Assembly: GCA_937863225.1 (NCBI GenBank)
Contig: CALMEI010000039.1
Span: forward strand, 124,001-188,000
Source: an uncultured Polaromonas sp.
GTDB taxonomy: Bacteria; Pseudomonadota; Gammaproteobacteria; Burkholderiales; Burkholderiaceae_C
Length of the DNA stretch: 64,000 bases
Direction of reading: 5' to 3'
Below, in pieces: positions 27,908 through 37,404 of the stretch. The notes beneath the pieces are model-generated. The model worked only from the letters and a program-made list of their open reading frames with translations. It was not told the origin of the DNA and made no database searches. A program made the translations under genes and the position numbers. Every line of letters starts with the position of its first letter. Position 1 is the stretch's first letter.

Positions 27908-27916
27908 GTGAGTTTT

Positions 27917-27964
27917 GCTATATATTTAATAGCACTATAGGCAATAAATACGCCGCATACAGCC
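27917..27964 (+). repeat. interspersed element, copy R9
   Basis: Forward intergenic copy, close to consensus: GCTATATATTTAATAGC, then ACTATAGGCAATAAATACGC, then CGCATACAGCC. It lies between the DUF1272 and GST genes. Confidence 0.92.
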
Positions 27965-27992
27965 ATATTTTTCATATAAAACAAGGAGCATC

Positions 27993-28646
27993 ATGAATCT
28001 TAAACAGAATACCGCAGCACGACATGTGACTTTGTTTCATTCACCACAAACGCGCTCAGGAGGTGTGTTGGCTTTGTTGGAAGAGCTGCAGGCAGACTAT
28101 GAGCTGAAGGTGCTGAACCAGAAGAAAAATGAACAACGTGGTGCGGCCTATTTGGCGATCAACCCTATGGGCAAAGTACCTGCCATCTTGCACAACGGTG
28201 CTTTGGTGACTGAGCAATCGGCGGTGTATTTGTATTTGGCTGATTTGTACCCCGAAGCCGGCATCAGCCCGCAGATGGGCGATGCATTGCGTGGGCCGTA
28301 TCTGCGCTGGTTGGCGTTTTATGGTTCGTGTTTTGAACCTGCATTTGTCGACAAAGCGTTGAAGCGAGAGCCGGGCAGTCCTGGCATGATGCCTTATGGC
28401 ACGGTTGACGATGTGTGGAACACCGTGACGGGACAACTGGCCAAGGGTGACTATATGTTGGGTAATGCATTCACTGCGCTGGACATGTTGTGGGGCAGTT
28501 CGCTCAATTGGATGACTAAATTTGGACTGGCACCAGAAACCCCGACGGTTCGTGCCTACATCGACCGCGTGATCAGCCGTCCTTCTGTGCTGCGGGCAGG
28601 TAAAATTGACGCAGATTTGGTTGCCGCACAAGCGCTTGAGGTTTGA
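27993..28646 (+). CDS. glutathione S-transferase
   Basis: 217 residues. The thioredoxin-like N-domain reads VTLFHSPQTRSGGVLALLEEL, with the conserved cis-proline segment MGKVPAILHNGALVTEQSAVYLYLADLYPE. An all-helical C-domain follows with FTALDMLWGSSLNWM. The catalytic residue is probably a Ser near residue 17 (HSPQTRS). It conjugates glutathione to an electrophile or is a non-catalytic relative. AAGGAG precedes the ATG. Confidence 0.9.
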   Translation: MNLKQNTAARHVTLFHSPQTRSGGVLALLEELQADYELKVLNQKKNEQRGAAYLAINPMGKVPAILHNGALVTEQSAVYLYLADLYPEAGISPQMGDALRGPYLRWLAFYGSCFEPAFVDKALKREPGSPGMMPYGTVDDVWNTVTGQLAKGDYMLGNAFTALDMLWGSSLNWMTKFGLAPETPTVRAYIDRVISRPSVLRAGKIDADLVAAQALEV

Positions 28647-28708
28647 AGGCCTCACAGGTCGAAACGCATTGTTCAATTATTTTTTAGCTCCAATCCACAC
28701 ACATTTGC

Positions 28709-29530
28709 ATGTTTTCTAATCAATACGAAACCTTCCTGCGCCATGTAGACACCCACGGTGTGTTCAAAGCCGACCGCACCGGTACCGGCACTAAAAGCGT
28801 GTTTGGCTACCAAATGCGTTATGACTTGAGCCAAGGTTTTCCGTTGGTAACAACCAAAAAAGTATTTGTCAAAGCCATCATCATTGAATTGCTGTGGTTT
28901 TTAACGGGTTCTTCCAACAACAATTGGCTGACCGAGCGCGGTGTCACCATCTGGGATGAGTGGGCCAAGCCGAATGGCGACTTAGGCCCTGTGTATGGGG
29001 TGCAATGGCGCTCTTGGCCGACGGCGGATGGGCGGCACATCGACCAAATCTCAGAAGTCATCAAAACGCTGAAGTCCAACCCCGATTCGCGCCGCATCAT
29101 TGTGAGCAGTTGGAACGTGGGCGAGCTGGACAAAATGGCTTTGATGCCATGCCATGCGTTTTTTCAGTTTTATGTGGCACCGCCTACCACTGCGGGTGGC
29201 AAAGGTAAATTGAGTTGCCAGCTCTACCAACGCAGCGCCGATATTTTCTTGGGTGTGCCGTTCAACATTGCCAGCTATGCACTCTTAACCCACATGGTGG
29301 CACAGCAGTGTGATTTGGACGTGGGCGATTTTATTTGGACCGGTGGCGACTGCCATATTTACAGCAACCACACCGAGCAAGTGGCGTTGCAACTGAGCCG
29401 CGAACCCATGCGCTACCCCACACTCCATATCAAACGCAAACCTGCGTCAATTTTTGATTACCAATACGAAGATTTTGAAATCGTCGGTTATGAATCGCAT
29501 GGTGCCATCAAAGCACCGGTGGCGGTTTGA
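28709..29530 (+). CDS. thyA: thymidylate synthase
   Basis: 273 residues, close to the 264 of E. coli with a short insertion after [11 protein letters not shown] ([10 protein letters not shown]). The catalytic Cys is C148 in [10 protein letters not shown]. The folate and dUMP regions are seen in [36 protein letters not shown] and HIYSNH. It makes dTMP from dUMP using methylene-tetrahydrofolate. The dihydrofolate reductase gene follows 13 bases later, the classic pair that recycles the folate product. Confidence 0.96.
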   Translation: MFSNQYETFLRHVDTHGVFKADRTGTGTKSVFGYQMRYDLSQGFPLVTTKKVFVKAIIIELLWFLTGSSNNNWLTERGVTIWDEWAKPNGDLGPVYGVQWRSWPTADGRHIDQISEVIKTLKSNPDSRRIIVSSWNVGELDKMALMPCHAFFQFYVAPPTTAGGKGKLSCQLYQRSADIFLGVPFNIASYALLTHMVAQQCDLDVGDFIWTGGDCHIYSNHTEQVALQLSREPMRYPTLHIKRKPASIFDYQYEDFEIVGYESHGAIKAPVAV

Positions 29531-29543
29531 AGAAAAGGGCAAC

Positions 29544-30089
29544 ATGCAACTGAACCTCATTTATGCAAAGGCTCGCAATGGCGTGATTGGTAAAGATGGC
29601 AAGATGCCTTGGCACTTACCCGAAGATTTGGCTTACCTCAAACGCATGACCCTGGGCTGTCCAGTCATCATGGGACGTAAAACTTGGGATTCGCTGCCAC
29701 CCAAATTTCGCCCATTGCCAGGGCGTACCAATGTGGTCATCACGCGCCAAGAGAATTGGCATGAAGACGGTGCTTTGCCGGCACATAATCTGCCCGAAGC
29801 GCTATCGATTTGTGAGCACATGAGTCTGATCTTAGAGCCCAGTCCCGATCAAGTATGGGTGCTTGGTGGGGCGCAGATTTACCAGCAAGCATTGCCATTT
29901 GCCCAGCAGGTTTGTGTGACTGAAATTGATGCCGATTTTGAAGGTGATGCGTTTGCACCTGTGCTGGATAAACAATGGCAAGAAACTTCACGTGAGTCGC
30001 ATACCAGTACCAGCGGCTTGGCATACAGCTTTGTCACTTACACACGAGTGAAGGCCAGCGCACATCATGGCACTGATGCAGGCAAATAG
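29544..30089 (+). CDS. folA: dihydrofolate reductase
   Basis: 181 residues from the ATG at 29544; a longer open frame overlaps thyA and is not likely. Motifs: LIYAKARNGVIGKDGKMPWHLPEDLAYLK, VIMGRKTWDSLP, LPGRTNVVITR and WVLGGAQIYQQALP. It reduces dihydrofolate to tetrahydrofolate with NADPH. It follows thyA by 13 bases, with GGGC and no strong Shine-Dalgarno, suggesting coupling. Confidence 0.96.
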   Translation: MQLNLIYAKARNGVIGKDGKMPWHLPEDLAYLKRMTLGCPVIMGRKTWDSLPPKFRPLPGRTNVVITRQENWHEDGALPAHNLPEALSICEHMSLILEPSPDQVWVLGGAQIYQQALPFAQQVCVTEIDADFEGDAFAPVLDKQWQETSRESHTSTSGLAYSFVTYTRVKASAHHGTDAGK

Positions 30090-30111
30090 TTCAGATTGAA
30101 AGCAACAGAAC

Positions 30112-30882
30112 ATGCAACTCGCCACTTGGAATGTCAACTCATTGGGCGTGCGCTTACCGCAGGTGTTGGATTGGTTGGCGGCTAACCCAGTCGATGTGTT
30201 GGCCTTGCAAGAAACCAAACTCACCGATGACAAATTTCCGGCACAAGCTTTTCTTGAAGCAGGGTACAACGCGCAGTGGTTTGGGCAAAAAACCTACAAC
30301 GGCGTCGCACTGTTGACCAAGTCTGCTTTGCCGGTTGTCGATGTCGTCAAAAACATTCCTGGCTTTACAGATGATTTGGCGCGTGTGATCACCGCAACCG
30401 TCGGCGATGTGCGTGTGGTTGGGGCCTATTTTCCCAATGGGCAAGAACCTGGCAGCGACAAGTTTGACTACAAAATGGCCTGGCTCAAGGGGCTGCGCGA
30501 TTGGATTAAGGTAGAGCTGCAAACGCACGCGAAATTGGTCATCATGGGTGACTACAACATCACCTTTGACGATGCCGATGTGTATGACCCCATCGCGCTA
30601 GAAGGTACCATCCACTGCACAGAGGAAGAGCGCTATCAATTGCGCGCCCTCGTTGCGCTGGGTTTGACCGACGCGCACCGTTTGTTTCCGCACCCACCTA
30701 AAAGCTTCAGCTGGTGGGACTACCGTAACATGGCATTCAGACGCAAATTGGGTTTACGCATTGACCATATCTTGGTCAGCAACGCACTTAAACCCTTGGT
30801 CACGGCATGCGAAATTGACATTGCCCCACGCAAAAACGAACGCCCCAGCGACCATGCACCTGTCGTGGTGACTTTGGCTTGA
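30112..30882 (+). CDS. xthA: exodeoxyribonuclease III
   Basis: 256 residues of the EEP (endonuclease/exonuclease/phosphatase) fold: LATWNVNSLGVRLPQVLDWL, LQETKL (metal Glu), GDYNI, FSWWDYR, LRIDHILVSN and PSDHAPV. It removes abasic sites and 3' blocks in base-excision repair and degrades 3' ends of duplex DNA. It lies 22 bases after folA in the same direction. Confidence 0.94.
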   Translation: MQLATWNVNSLGVRLPQVLDWLAANPVDVLALQETKLTDDKFPAQAFLEAGYNAQWFGQKTYNGVALLTKSALPVVDVVKNIPGFTDDLARVITATVGDVRVVGAYFPNGQEPGSDKFDYKMAWLKGLRDWIKVELQTHAKLVIMGDYNITFDDADVYDPIALEGTIHCTEEERYQLRALVALGLTDAHRLFPHPPKSFSWWDYRNMAFRRKLGLRIDHILVSNALKPLVTACEIDIAPRKNERPSDHAPVVVTLA

Positions 30883-30907
30883 ATCTATATTAAACAAGCC
30901 ACTGGCT

Positions 30908-31276
30908 ATGAGTGTTTTCAGCAGCATTCCGTTCTCACTGCAAACCATAGTGTTGTTGGTGGCATCGAACGTGTTTATGACGTTTGCATGGTACGGCCAT
31001 TTAAAAAACATGGCCACTGCACCTTGGTATGCCGCAGCGTTAGTCAGTTGGGGGATTGCCTTGTTTGAATACCTGCTGCAAGTACCGGCGAATCGAATTG
31101 GTTATCAGCAAGCGGCTTTCAGCGTTGCCCAACTGAAAATCATGCAAGAGGTGATTACTTTGTTGGTATTCATGCCTTTTGCCGTGTTGTATCTCAAAGA
31201 GCCGCTGAAGCTCGATTACCTGTGGGCGGCGGTGTGTATGGTGGGTGCAGTCTATTTTATTTTTCGCGGCCAATAG
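30908..31276 (+). CDS. DMT family (DUF486) small membrane protein
   Basis: 122 residues with four hydrophobic helices (about 8-28, 36-54, 75-95, 102-120). The text LVASNVFMTFAWYGHLKN and SWGIALFEYLLQVPANRIGY is typical of DUF486, a single-repeat relative of drug/metabolite transporters. Substrate unknown. It is 25 bases after xthA. Confidence 0.88.
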   Translation: MSVFSSIPFSLQTIVLLVASNVFMTFAWYGHLKNMATAPWYAAALVSWGIALFEYLLQVPANRIGYQQAAFSVAQLKIMQEVITLLVFMPFAVLYLKEPLKLDYLWAAVCMVGAVYFIFRGQ

Positions 31277-31299
31277 GCCGTCACTGCCAACATCCCACA

Positions 31300-31746
31300 T
31301 TAACGCAAGAGCAATTGAGTCCAGCGAACAATGTCATTGGCAGCCATGGCGCCTGGTCGGCGACCGATTTCTTTTCCGCCTGAAAACAACATCATGGTTG
31401 GGACCATGCGGATGTTATATCGGGTGCTCAAATTGGGAATGGCTTCGGTGTCAGCTTTGACCACTCTGACTTTGGGTTCAAGCTGTTGGGCCACCTTCAC
31501 GTAGCCAGGCGCCATTTGATGACATGGACCGCACCACGGTGCCCAGAAATCGACCAAGACCGGAATCTCGCTGTGTTGGATGTGCTTGTCAAAAGCAGTT
31601 TCATCCACCAGATTAACGGGATGACCCGTGAATAAATCTTGCTGGCATTGCTTGCAGGTATTGTTGGTTTGATCAGACCATACCGAGTTACTGGTGTGAC
31701 AATGCGGGCAGACAATATTCACTGCAAGCGTGGCGATTTCGGTCAT
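31300..31746 (-). CDS. trxC: thioredoxin 2 (TrxC)
   Basis: 148 residues. The N-terminal zinc finger has two CxxC pairs (VCPHCHTS and CKQCQ). The thioredoxin domain has the WCGPC active site in DFWAPWCGPCHQMAP, followed by cis-Pro in MVPTMMLFSGGKE. This zinc-finger plus thioredoxin layout is that of TrxC, a cytoplasmic disulfide reductase tied to oxidative stress. Its start overlaps the end of the DUF2798 gene by 4 bases. Confidence 0.93.
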   Translation of the reverse strand: MTEIATLAVNIVCPHCHTSNSVWSDQTNNTCKQCQQDLFTGHPVNLVDETAFDKHIQHSEIPVLVDFWAPWCGPCHQMAPGYVKVAQQLEPKVRVVKADTEAIPNLSTRYNIRMVPTMMLFSGGKEIGRRPGAMAANDIVRWTQLLLR

Positions 31747-31979
31747 GGCATTTCCACAAACTTAGCGGTCAGCATCCGAATTTTAGGCGCAAAGAAATAA
31801 ATAATCGGTACGCCAATCACATAGGCGATGGCAAAAACCTTGGCCCATTTGCTGAAAAAATCAGGTGTCCAACCGATGTTGACCATGGTGATCACGAACG
31901 TCATCAAAAATACCATGACCAATCCCATTAACAATGAAAAGACCAAATGAAAGCGGTTTTTCGGGAGTTTGTTCATCAA
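31743..31979 (-). CDS. DUF2798 family membrane protein
   Basis: 78 residues with two membrane helices (about 12-33 and 45-66; RFHLVFSLLMGLVMVFLMTF, FAIAYVIGVPIIYFFAPKI). This matches DUF2798, a small inner-membrane family of unknown function. It is in a tight run with the rhodanese gene (8 bases upstream) and trxC (4-base overlap), suggesting a redox or sulfur context. Confidence 0.85.
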   Translation of the reverse strand: MMNKLPKNRFHLVFSLLMGLVMVFLMTFVITMVNIGWTPDFFSKWAKVFAIAYVIGVPIIYFFAPKIRMLTAKFVEMP

Positions 31980-31987
31980 AAATACCT

Positions 31988-32410
31988 TTAAGGTTTAACC
32001 ATCGGCCAAGCACGCATGGACCAGCCTGACATACCACCATGCACATAGCTTGCATTGGTGTAGCCCATTTGTTGGAGTTGACCCACGATATTGGCTGAAC
32101 GGTTTTGTGTGGCACAGATGACCATGAATTTTTCAGCGCCTGGTTTGGGCAATTCAGCCAAGCGACGACCCAATTGGCTCATGGGAATCAATTTGGCACC
32201 CTTGGCCACGCCATTGGCGTGCTCAGAGGGCTCGCGAATATCAATCATGATGGCGGCTGAATCAGTTTCCAGTGCTTTACGGGCATCATCTAAACTAACG
32301 ACGGGTGGGGCTGCAAAAGCGTTCATGCTGCTAATTCCTAAAATAAAACTGAATGCGCTACCTAGGGCGAACCTTTTAGCGTTTTTGAAGATACGATTAA
32401 ATATACCCAT
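31988..32410 (-). CDS. exported rhodanese-like domain protein
   Basis: 140 residues. The N-terminus (about residues 1-33) is a signal peptide ending MNAFA. The rhodanese domain follows, with SLDDARKAL, IDIREPSEHANGVAKGAKLIPM and an active-site loop CATQNRSA containing the presumed catalytic Cys (about 100). It likely transfers or carries sulfane sulfur in the periplasm. It forms a unit with the DUF2798 and trxC genes. Confidence 0.88.
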   Translation of the reverse strand: MGIFNRIFKNAKRFALGSAFSFILGISSMNAFAAPPVVSLDDARKALETDSAAIMIDIREPSEHANGVAKGAKLIPMSQLGRRLAELPKPGAEKFMVICATQNRSANIVGQLQQMGYTNASYVHGGMSGWSMRAWPMVKP

Positions 32411-32491
32411 GCCTGTATTTTACGAGAGACTTCAAAGACCAACTTTGACAAGGTATTTAACAGCAGGATTTTTCAGATTTTTGACATCAAT

Positions 32492-33313
32492 TTAATAGGT
32501 CGAGTCTGGTGCTGAGTTCTGATTAACCATGTTGGTATTGGCTGATTTGAAATGAGCGGCAAGGTCGGTGGCGCTGCGGACTAAAAGAGTGGTGTCTACG
32601 CCTACAGCGACAAACTGTGCACCAGCGTCTAGGTACATTTGGGCTAACTTTTTGTCCGTCATCAAAATGCCAGCAGCTTTACCGGCCGCACGCACGGTGC
32701 TTATGCCATTCAGCATGGCTTTTTGCACATCGGGGTGATTGGGTTGCCCACGATAACCCATAGAGGCTGAGAGGTCAGCAGGACCAAAAAACACACCATC
32801 AACACCGTCTACTTGCGCTATAGACTTTAAGTTTTGCAGAGCCAGGGTAGTTTCCGCCTGTACCAGCAAGCATATTTGGGTATTGGCATGGTGTACATAG
32901 TCTGGAATTTGGTTCCAACGCGATGCGCGTGCCAATGCCGCCCCCATGCCGCGAATGCCATCCGGTGCGTAGCGCGTGGCGCGCACCATCAGTTCGGCCT
33001 GTTCGGCTGTATCCACCATGGGAATAAGCAGGGTTTGTGCGCCCACGTCCAGATATTGTTTGACCAATGCAACATCGCCCTGCACGGGTCGTACCACCGC
33101 TTGCACGTTGTAGGGTGCGATTGCACGCAATTGATCCAGCACGGTGCGTGGGTCATTAGGGGCGTGTTCGCCGTCGATTAGCAGCCAATCAAAGCCGCAA
33201 CCAGCAAGTGCTTCGGCCACATTGCTGTTAGCCAAACCGACCCAGCAGCCGATTTGTGACTGGCCATTGTGCAGAGCTGTTTTAAATGTGTTGGTAGGGA
33301 GGGGTAGAGTCAT
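32492..33313 (-). CDS. hpaI: 4-hydroxy-2-oxoheptanedioate aldolase (HpaI)
   Basis: 273 residues of the HpcH/HpaI metal-dependent aldolase family: [29 protein letters not shown], then [26 protein letters not shown] and [14 protein letters not shown]. It cleaves 4-hydroxy-2-oxoheptanedioate to pyruvate and succinic semialdehyde, the last step of homoprotocatechuate breakdown. It is the last gene of the operon, with a 4-base overlap to the PanE-like gene before it. Confidence 0.93.
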   Translation of the reverse strand: MTLPLPTNTFKTALHNGQSQIGCWVGLANSNVAEALAGCGFDWLLIDGEHAPNDPRTVLDQLRAIAPYNVQAVVRPVQGDVALVKQYLDVGAQTLLIPMVDTAEQAELMVRATRYAPDGIRGMGAALARASRWNQIPDYVHHANTQICLLVQAETTLALQNLKSIAQVDGVDGVFFGPADLSASMGYRGQPNHPDVQKAMLNGISTVRAAGKAAGILMTDKKLAQMYLDAGAQFVAVGVDTTLLVRSATDLAAHFKSANTNMVNQNSAPDSTY

Positions 33314-34344
33314 CGTAAGTTTATTGTTGGATACAACTTTCGGTTGCGTGCCATGAGACGTGTTAGCCCTAGCAGCGCGTCGATATTCGGTGTTGCAAGG
33401 TTTAAGTGCTGACCAATTTCACGGACCGATGCGACCAATGCATCAAGTTCAATTGGGCGGCCGGCTTCGACGTCTTGCAACATTGACGTTTTGAATGAAC
33501 CTAGGCTGCGGGTAATGGCGTGTCTGTCTTCGGGCATTTGTGCAATGTCACAACCAATGCGTTTACCGATTGCTTGTGCTTCCAACATGACAGCACTGCA
33601 AAAGTTGCGTACCAGTGGGTCATCTAAAATTTGGTCGCAGGGAGCGCCTGTGAGTGCTGAAACGGGGTTCATGGTCATATTGCCCCACAGCTTAAACCAA
33701 ATTTCTTGTTGTATGCACTGGGCTTGTTTCACGTCAAATCCCGCTTGTTCCAATAAGCGGGCTACCTCTTGCACACGTGGACTGGTACCACCTGCAGGTT
33801 CACCTATGATGATTTGGTTGTTTTTGATGCGTTCAACACGACCAGGCTTTGGGGCTGCAGCACTGACATGCACGACACAACCCAAGACGTGGTGCGTGGG
33901 TAAAGCGGCTGCTGTGATGCCGCCGGGGTCTACCGTTTGCAGTTGTAGACCCGCACAGTCACCCCCCATACCATCAAAAAACCACCATGGTACGCCATTC
34001 ATAGCCACCAGCACTACCGTGTTGGGCCCAAGCAGAGGGCGTATTTGTTGCGCCACCTGGGGCATGGCAGGTCCTTTGACAGACACTATCACTAAATCTT
34101 GCGGACCTAAGTTGTGGGCATTGTCACTGCAATGTATGGCTGATGGCGCGACGCGCTGTTCAGCGCCTTGTGCATCGACCCAAGATAGCCCTTGTGATTG
34201 CAAGGCGGTCAAGGTTGCACCCCGTGCCAATGCCGAAAGTTCAATAGTGCCGGGCGCAAGGCGTGAAGCCAACCAAGCTGCAAACACACCACCCACCGCG
34301 CCCACACCTACAACGGTCACTTTGCGAATGGCAGGGAAGCTCAT
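33310..34344 (-). CDS. ketopantoate-reductase-like (ApbA/PanE family) oxidoreductase
   Basis: 344 residues. The NADP-binding start is [21 protein letters not shown]. The C-terminal ApbA_C domain contains [21 protein letters not shown] and the conserved [17 protein letters not shown]. PanE reduces 2-oxopantoate in pantothenate synthesis. Here it is locked in the hpa operon by 4-base overlaps on both sides, so a role on a 2-oxo acid or an aromatic side-chain substrate is more likely. It is not part of the standard homoprotocatechuate pathway, and its substrate is unknown. Confidence 0.85.
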   Translation of the reverse strand: MSFPAIRKVTVVGVGAVGGVFAAWLASRLAPGTIELSALARGATLTALQSQGLSWVDAQGAEQRVAPSAIHCSDNAHNLGPQDLVIVSVKGPAMPQVAQQIRPLLGPNTVVLVAMNGVPWWFFDGMGGDCAGLQLQTVDPGGITAAALPTHHVLGCVVHVSAAAPKPGRVERIKNNQIIIGEPAGGTSPRVQEVARLLEQAGFDVKQAQCIQQEIWFKLWGNMTMNPVSALTGAPCDQILDDPLVRNFCSAVMLEAQAIGKRIGCDIAQMPEDRHAITRSLGSFKTSMLQDVEAGRPIELDALVASVREIGQHLNLATPNIDALLGLTRLMARNRKLYPTINLR

Positions 34345-35102
34345 GCGCGGTACCCAGGGTCGAGTCGGTCAATCATTCGCTGCATGGCGGCAAACGAGTC
34401 TTCACCGTATCCGAATTTTGGATTGAAATTGAGCGAGTCGCGCACGCAGCCCTCTTTGGCCGCAAGCGAGATGGGTTGCAATTCACCCAGCCCCTGGGAT
34501 GCCACTTGAATTTCACAGGCGCGCTGCACCAACCACATCAGGTTGAATGCCTGCGCCAGAGTTTTGCCAATGACAACGGGGCCATGGTTGCGTAACAGCA
34601 ATACCTGTTTGCCTGCAGCGCTGGCCAGAATGCGCGCGCCTTCTTCACGGTGCACCGTGATGCCTTCAAAGTCGTGGTAGGCCACCTGTCCCCACAGTTG
34701 TGCCGCGTAGAAGTTGGTAAACGACATGCCTTCTTTGAGGCAGCACACAGCCATGGTGGGCGTGGTGTGCACGTGCATGACACAGTGCATTTCTGGCAGC
34801 GTGGCGTGGATGGCGCCGTGGAAAGTAAAGCCCGCCGGGTTGATGGGCCAATTGCTGTCGCCAATGATATTGCCCTCAACGTCAACCTTTACCAAGTTGG
34901 AGGCAGTGACCTCGGTGTAGTGCAGACCAAAAGGGTTGATCAGAAAATGGGCATCTGGTCCCGGTACGCGCAGCGAGATGTGGTTGTAGATCAGCTCAGC
35001 CCAGCCCAGTTGCGCAAAGATGCGGTAGCAGGCCGCCAGTTTGACACGGGCCAGCCATTCGGGTTCGGCATATCGCTTGGGTCGCAAAAAGGCTTCGGAC
35101 AT
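34341..35102 (-). CDS. class II aldolase/adducin family protein
   Basis: 253 residues from the ATG at 35102, which has AGGAGAAC upstream. The fold is the zinc class II aldolase/adducin: NHISLRVPG, the Zn histidines in VMHVHTTP (HxH), and a later GHGPV-like RNHGPVVIG. It could be an aldolase, epimerase or decarboxylase. It lies between hpaH and the PanE-like gene. It is not a named hpa enzyme, and with its neighbour it may extend the pathway to a related substrate. Confidence 0.85.
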   Translation of the reverse strand: MSEAFLRPKRYAEPEWLARVKLAACYRIFAQLGWAELIYNHISLRVPGPDAHFLINPFGLHYTEVTASNLVKVDVEGNIIGDSNWPINPAGFTFHGAIHATLPEMHCVMHVHTTPTMAVCCLKEGMSFTNFYAAQLWGQVAYHDFEGITVHREEGARILASAAGKQVLLLRNHGPVVIGKTLAQAFNLMWLVQRACEIQVASQGLGELQPISLAAKEGCVRDSLNFNPKFGYGEDSFAAMQRMIDRLDPGYRA

Positions 35103-35141
35103 GATGTTCTCCTGGATGCTAGAAAAGGTCACTGTCTTGTA

Positions 35142-35957
35142 TCAGACAAAGCGGAACTTGAGTGTACCCAAGGGGCCGTAATCGGCCTCAAAGAGGTCGC
35201 CCTGTTTGGCTGCCACAGGCCGGGTGAATGAGCCTGCCAAGACCACATGGCCGGCCTGCAGTGTCTCACCCCAAGGCGCCAATTTGTTGGCCAACCAAGC
35301 AATCCCAATGGCCGGATCACCCTGCACCCCTGCAGCCAGCCCGGTCTCTTCGACGGCGCCGTTCTGGTGCAGAATGGCACCGCACCAGGCGCGGTCAACA
35401 GCGCGTGGCGCTACCCGCTTGCCGCCGATCACAATGCCAGCATTGGCCGCGTTGTCGCTGATGGTGTCAAACACTTTGCGCATCACTTTGGTATGGCGAT
35501 CAAACTGCTCAATGCGGGAGTCAATGATTTCAATGGCGGGCGTGATGTAGTCTGTGGCATCCAGTACTTGCTCCACCGTCCCATTCGGACCTTGGAGCGG
35601 TGCTTTCAAAATGAAGGCCAGCTCCACTTCCACACGCGGTGCAATGAATTGCGTGAGTGGAATATCCAGCACCTGTCCGGGTGTGCAGTCGTAGCGCATG
35701 TAGTCCAGCAAGGTGCCGTAGTCCGGCTCGTCAATCTGGCTGCTAATCTGCATGGCGCGGCTGGTCAAACCGATTTTGTGGCCAATGACTTTGGCGCCGC
35801 TTTGTACCTGCAATGCCACCCAGGCACGACCCACGCGATAGCCGTCTTCAATGGTCATCTGGGGGTAGCGCTTGGAAAAATGTTCCACGGCCACCCGAGC
35901 GTTCTTGGATTGCTGCAGTTCAGCAGCGAGTTGTTGAATCAGTACATCATCAAGCAT
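35142..35957 (-). CDS. hpaH: 2-oxo-hept-3-ene-1,7-dioate hydratase
   Basis: 271 residues, close to the E. coli enzyme. Family text: YRVGRAWVALQVQSGAKVIGHKIGLTS, EVELAFIL, ITPAIEIIDSRI and a C-terminal GDLFEADYGPLGTL. This fold (MhpD/HpaH) hydrates the dienoate produced in meta-cleavage to 4-hydroxy-2-oxoheptanedioate. The next step, HpaI, is encoded downstream with two other genes in between. It starts 10 bases after the hpaF stop. Confidence 0.93.
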   Translation of the reverse strand: MLDDVLIQQLAAELQQSKNARVAVEHFSKRYPQMTIEDGYRVGRAWVALQVQSGAKVIGHKIGLTSRAMQISSQIDEPDYGTLLDYMRYDCTPGQVLDIPLTQFIAPRVEVELAFILKAPLQGPNGTVEQVLDATDYITPAIEIIDSRIEQFDRHTKVMRKVFDTISDNAANAGIVIGGKRVAPRAVDRAWCGAILHQNGAVEETGLAAGVQGDPAIGIAWLANKLAPWGETLQAGHVVLAGSFTRPVAAKQGDLFEADYGPLGTLKFRFV

Positions 35958-35966
35958 GGGTGCTCT

Positions 35967-36437
35967 TTAGGGAAGTTTGTTGAAAAGCGGGTGCAGTGAA
36001 CTGTTCTTGGCGTCGAACACTTCAGGGCCTTCGTCGATCTGCAAAGTAATCCCGATGGGTCGCTTTGTCAATTGGTCTGCCAGATGCACCTTGGTACAGG
36101 TTTCCAGTGCCGCACCGACGCGAGCATGCACCTCGGCGCTACGGCCTCGACCCATGCGCAGATTCAGGTACACAAAGGCATAGCCGGCATGGTCACCACT
36201 GTAGCCCGCCGCAAGTCCTGCAGAACCACCATGCTCACCACCATCGGCTACTGCAAAGTGGGCCGCTGGGTAAGCCAATACGCGTACGCCACCTTTGGGA
36301 AACACAGGTTTATCCGCTTCATCGCGCTGGGCAATCATGGTGTCCGCCAATGCGCGACACAGTGCAGTCATGTCGCAGCCGCCCTGTGCAGGTGGGTGGT
36401 CCAGATTGGGGGTGTAGAGAATAACAAGATGGGGCAT
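35967..36437 (-). CDS. hpaF: 5-carboxymethyl-2-hydroxymuconate isomerase
   Basis: 156 residues, about 30 longer than the E. coli enzyme, which seems to come from a longer central and C-terminal part. It starts with the catalytic N-terminal proline after Met (MPHLVILYTPNLD) as in tautomerase-fold isomerases. Conserved FPKGGVRVLAYP, FAVADGGEH and YAFVYLNLRMGRGRS follow. It isomerises 5-carboxymethyl-2-hydroxymuconate in the pathway. It lies between hpaD and hpaH. Confidence 0.9.
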   Translation of the reverse strand: MPHLVILYTPNLDHPPAQGGCDMTALCRALADTMIAQRDEADKPVFPKGGVRVLAYPAAHFAVADGGEHGGSAGLAAGYSGDHAGYAFVYLNLRMGRGRSAEVHARVGAALETCTKVHLADQLTKRPIGITLQIDEGPEVFDAKNSSLHPLFNKLP

Positions 36438-36467
36438 GGTGTTGTCTTGTGGAGAAGGCCGGTCAAT

Positions 36468-37394
36468 CTACAGTCGACTGCTCACAGCGGTGTAACCATC
36501 TGCCGTTGATGCCTGTGCTGCAGGGATATCGCGCCCGGTCACCGGCGTCACCGGGAACACGGCGTTGATCTGGCCCGTGCCGGATGCGCCAAAGTACGGC
36601 GTGATGACTTCAGCCTTGCCATCGTATTCGCTCCAGCCCAAGGCACCCAGCATCATGGCGGTGTCGTGCATGAAGCCTTCGCCGTGGCCCTTGGCCGCGT
36701 ATTCAGGCAGCATGCCGCAAAAGTCTTTCCATTGCCCGGTTTCCCACATCTCCACAACGCGGTGGTCCAGCTGTTCCAGAAACGGGCTCCAGACTTTGAA
36801 GGCAAATTCGGGTGCCAGTCCGTTTTGTGCAAAGCGGTGGCTTAGAGAGCCACTCGCCAAAAACGCCACCGTACCGTCGTAATGGTCTTCCACGGCTTTG
36901 CGCATGGCCCAGCCGAGTCGTGCGCTGTCATTCAGGTAGTGCACAGTACACAAAGCAGAAACTGAAATTGACTTGAAGTGCTGATCGGCATTCATGTAGC
37001 GCATGGGTACCAGCGTGCCGTATTCAGGGTCCAGCGTCGTGGCGTGGTGGGCCAACGTTTCCACACCATGTTCCGTACACACTTTGGCCAGCAGCTGGCC
37101 CAGCTTTGGGTTGCCTGGGCACGCAAAAGGCATGTTGGCAATGAAGTGCGGCAATTCATTGCTGGTGTAGTTGCCCTTGAAATGCGGGGCGCAGTTGACA
37201 TGGTAATTGGCGTTGACGAGCCAATGGGTATCAAACACCACAATGGTGTCCACACCCAGTTCGCGGCAGCGGCGGCTGATTTCCCGGTGGCCGTCAATGG
37301 CATCCTGACGCGTGCCCTTGCGGGGTCCATCTAGTTCACTCAAATACATCGAAGGTACGTGGGTGATTTTTCCGACCAGTGCGAGCTTCCCCAT
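36468..37394 (-). CDS. hpaD: 3,4-dihydroxyphenylacetate 2,3-dioxygenase
   Basis: 308 residues of the LigB-type (class III) extradiol dioxygenases. The N-terminus (GKLALVGKITHVPSMYLSEL) includes the iron ligand His in THVPSM. FDTHWL follows, then EYGTLVPMRYMN. It opens the ring of homoprotocatechuate with iron and O2 to give the hydroxymuconic semialdehyde. Its substrate product feeds HpaE, encoded 10 bases upstream. It is somewhat longer than the E. coli enzyme because of a C-terminal extension (PVTGRDIPAAQASTADGY). Confidence 0.94.
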   Translation of the reverse strand: MGKLALVGKITHVPSMYLSELDGPRKGTRQDAIDGHREISRRCRELGVDTIVVFDTHWLVNANYHVNCAPHFKGNYTSNELPHFIANMPFACPGNPKLGQLLAKVCTEHGVETLAHHATTLDPEYGTLVPMRYMNADQHFKSISVSALCTVHYLNDSARLGWAMRKAVEDHYDGTVAFLASGSLSHRFAQNGLAPEFAFKVWSPFLEQLDHRVVEMWETGQWKDFCGMLPEYAAKGHGEGFMHDTAMMLGALGWSEYDGKAEVITPYFGASGTGQINAVFPVTPVTGRDIPAAQASTADGYTAVSSRL

Positions 37395-37404
37395 GCCGTT
37401 CTCC

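Noticed and set aside
33491..34426. 311-codon open frame antisense to the PanE-like gene
   Set aside because: Shadow of a coding gene in the GC-rich hpa block; no ribosome binding site or recognised domain.
35247..35999. 250-codon open frame antisense to hpaH
   Set aside because: Shadow frame; the minus-strand gene is clearly hpaH.
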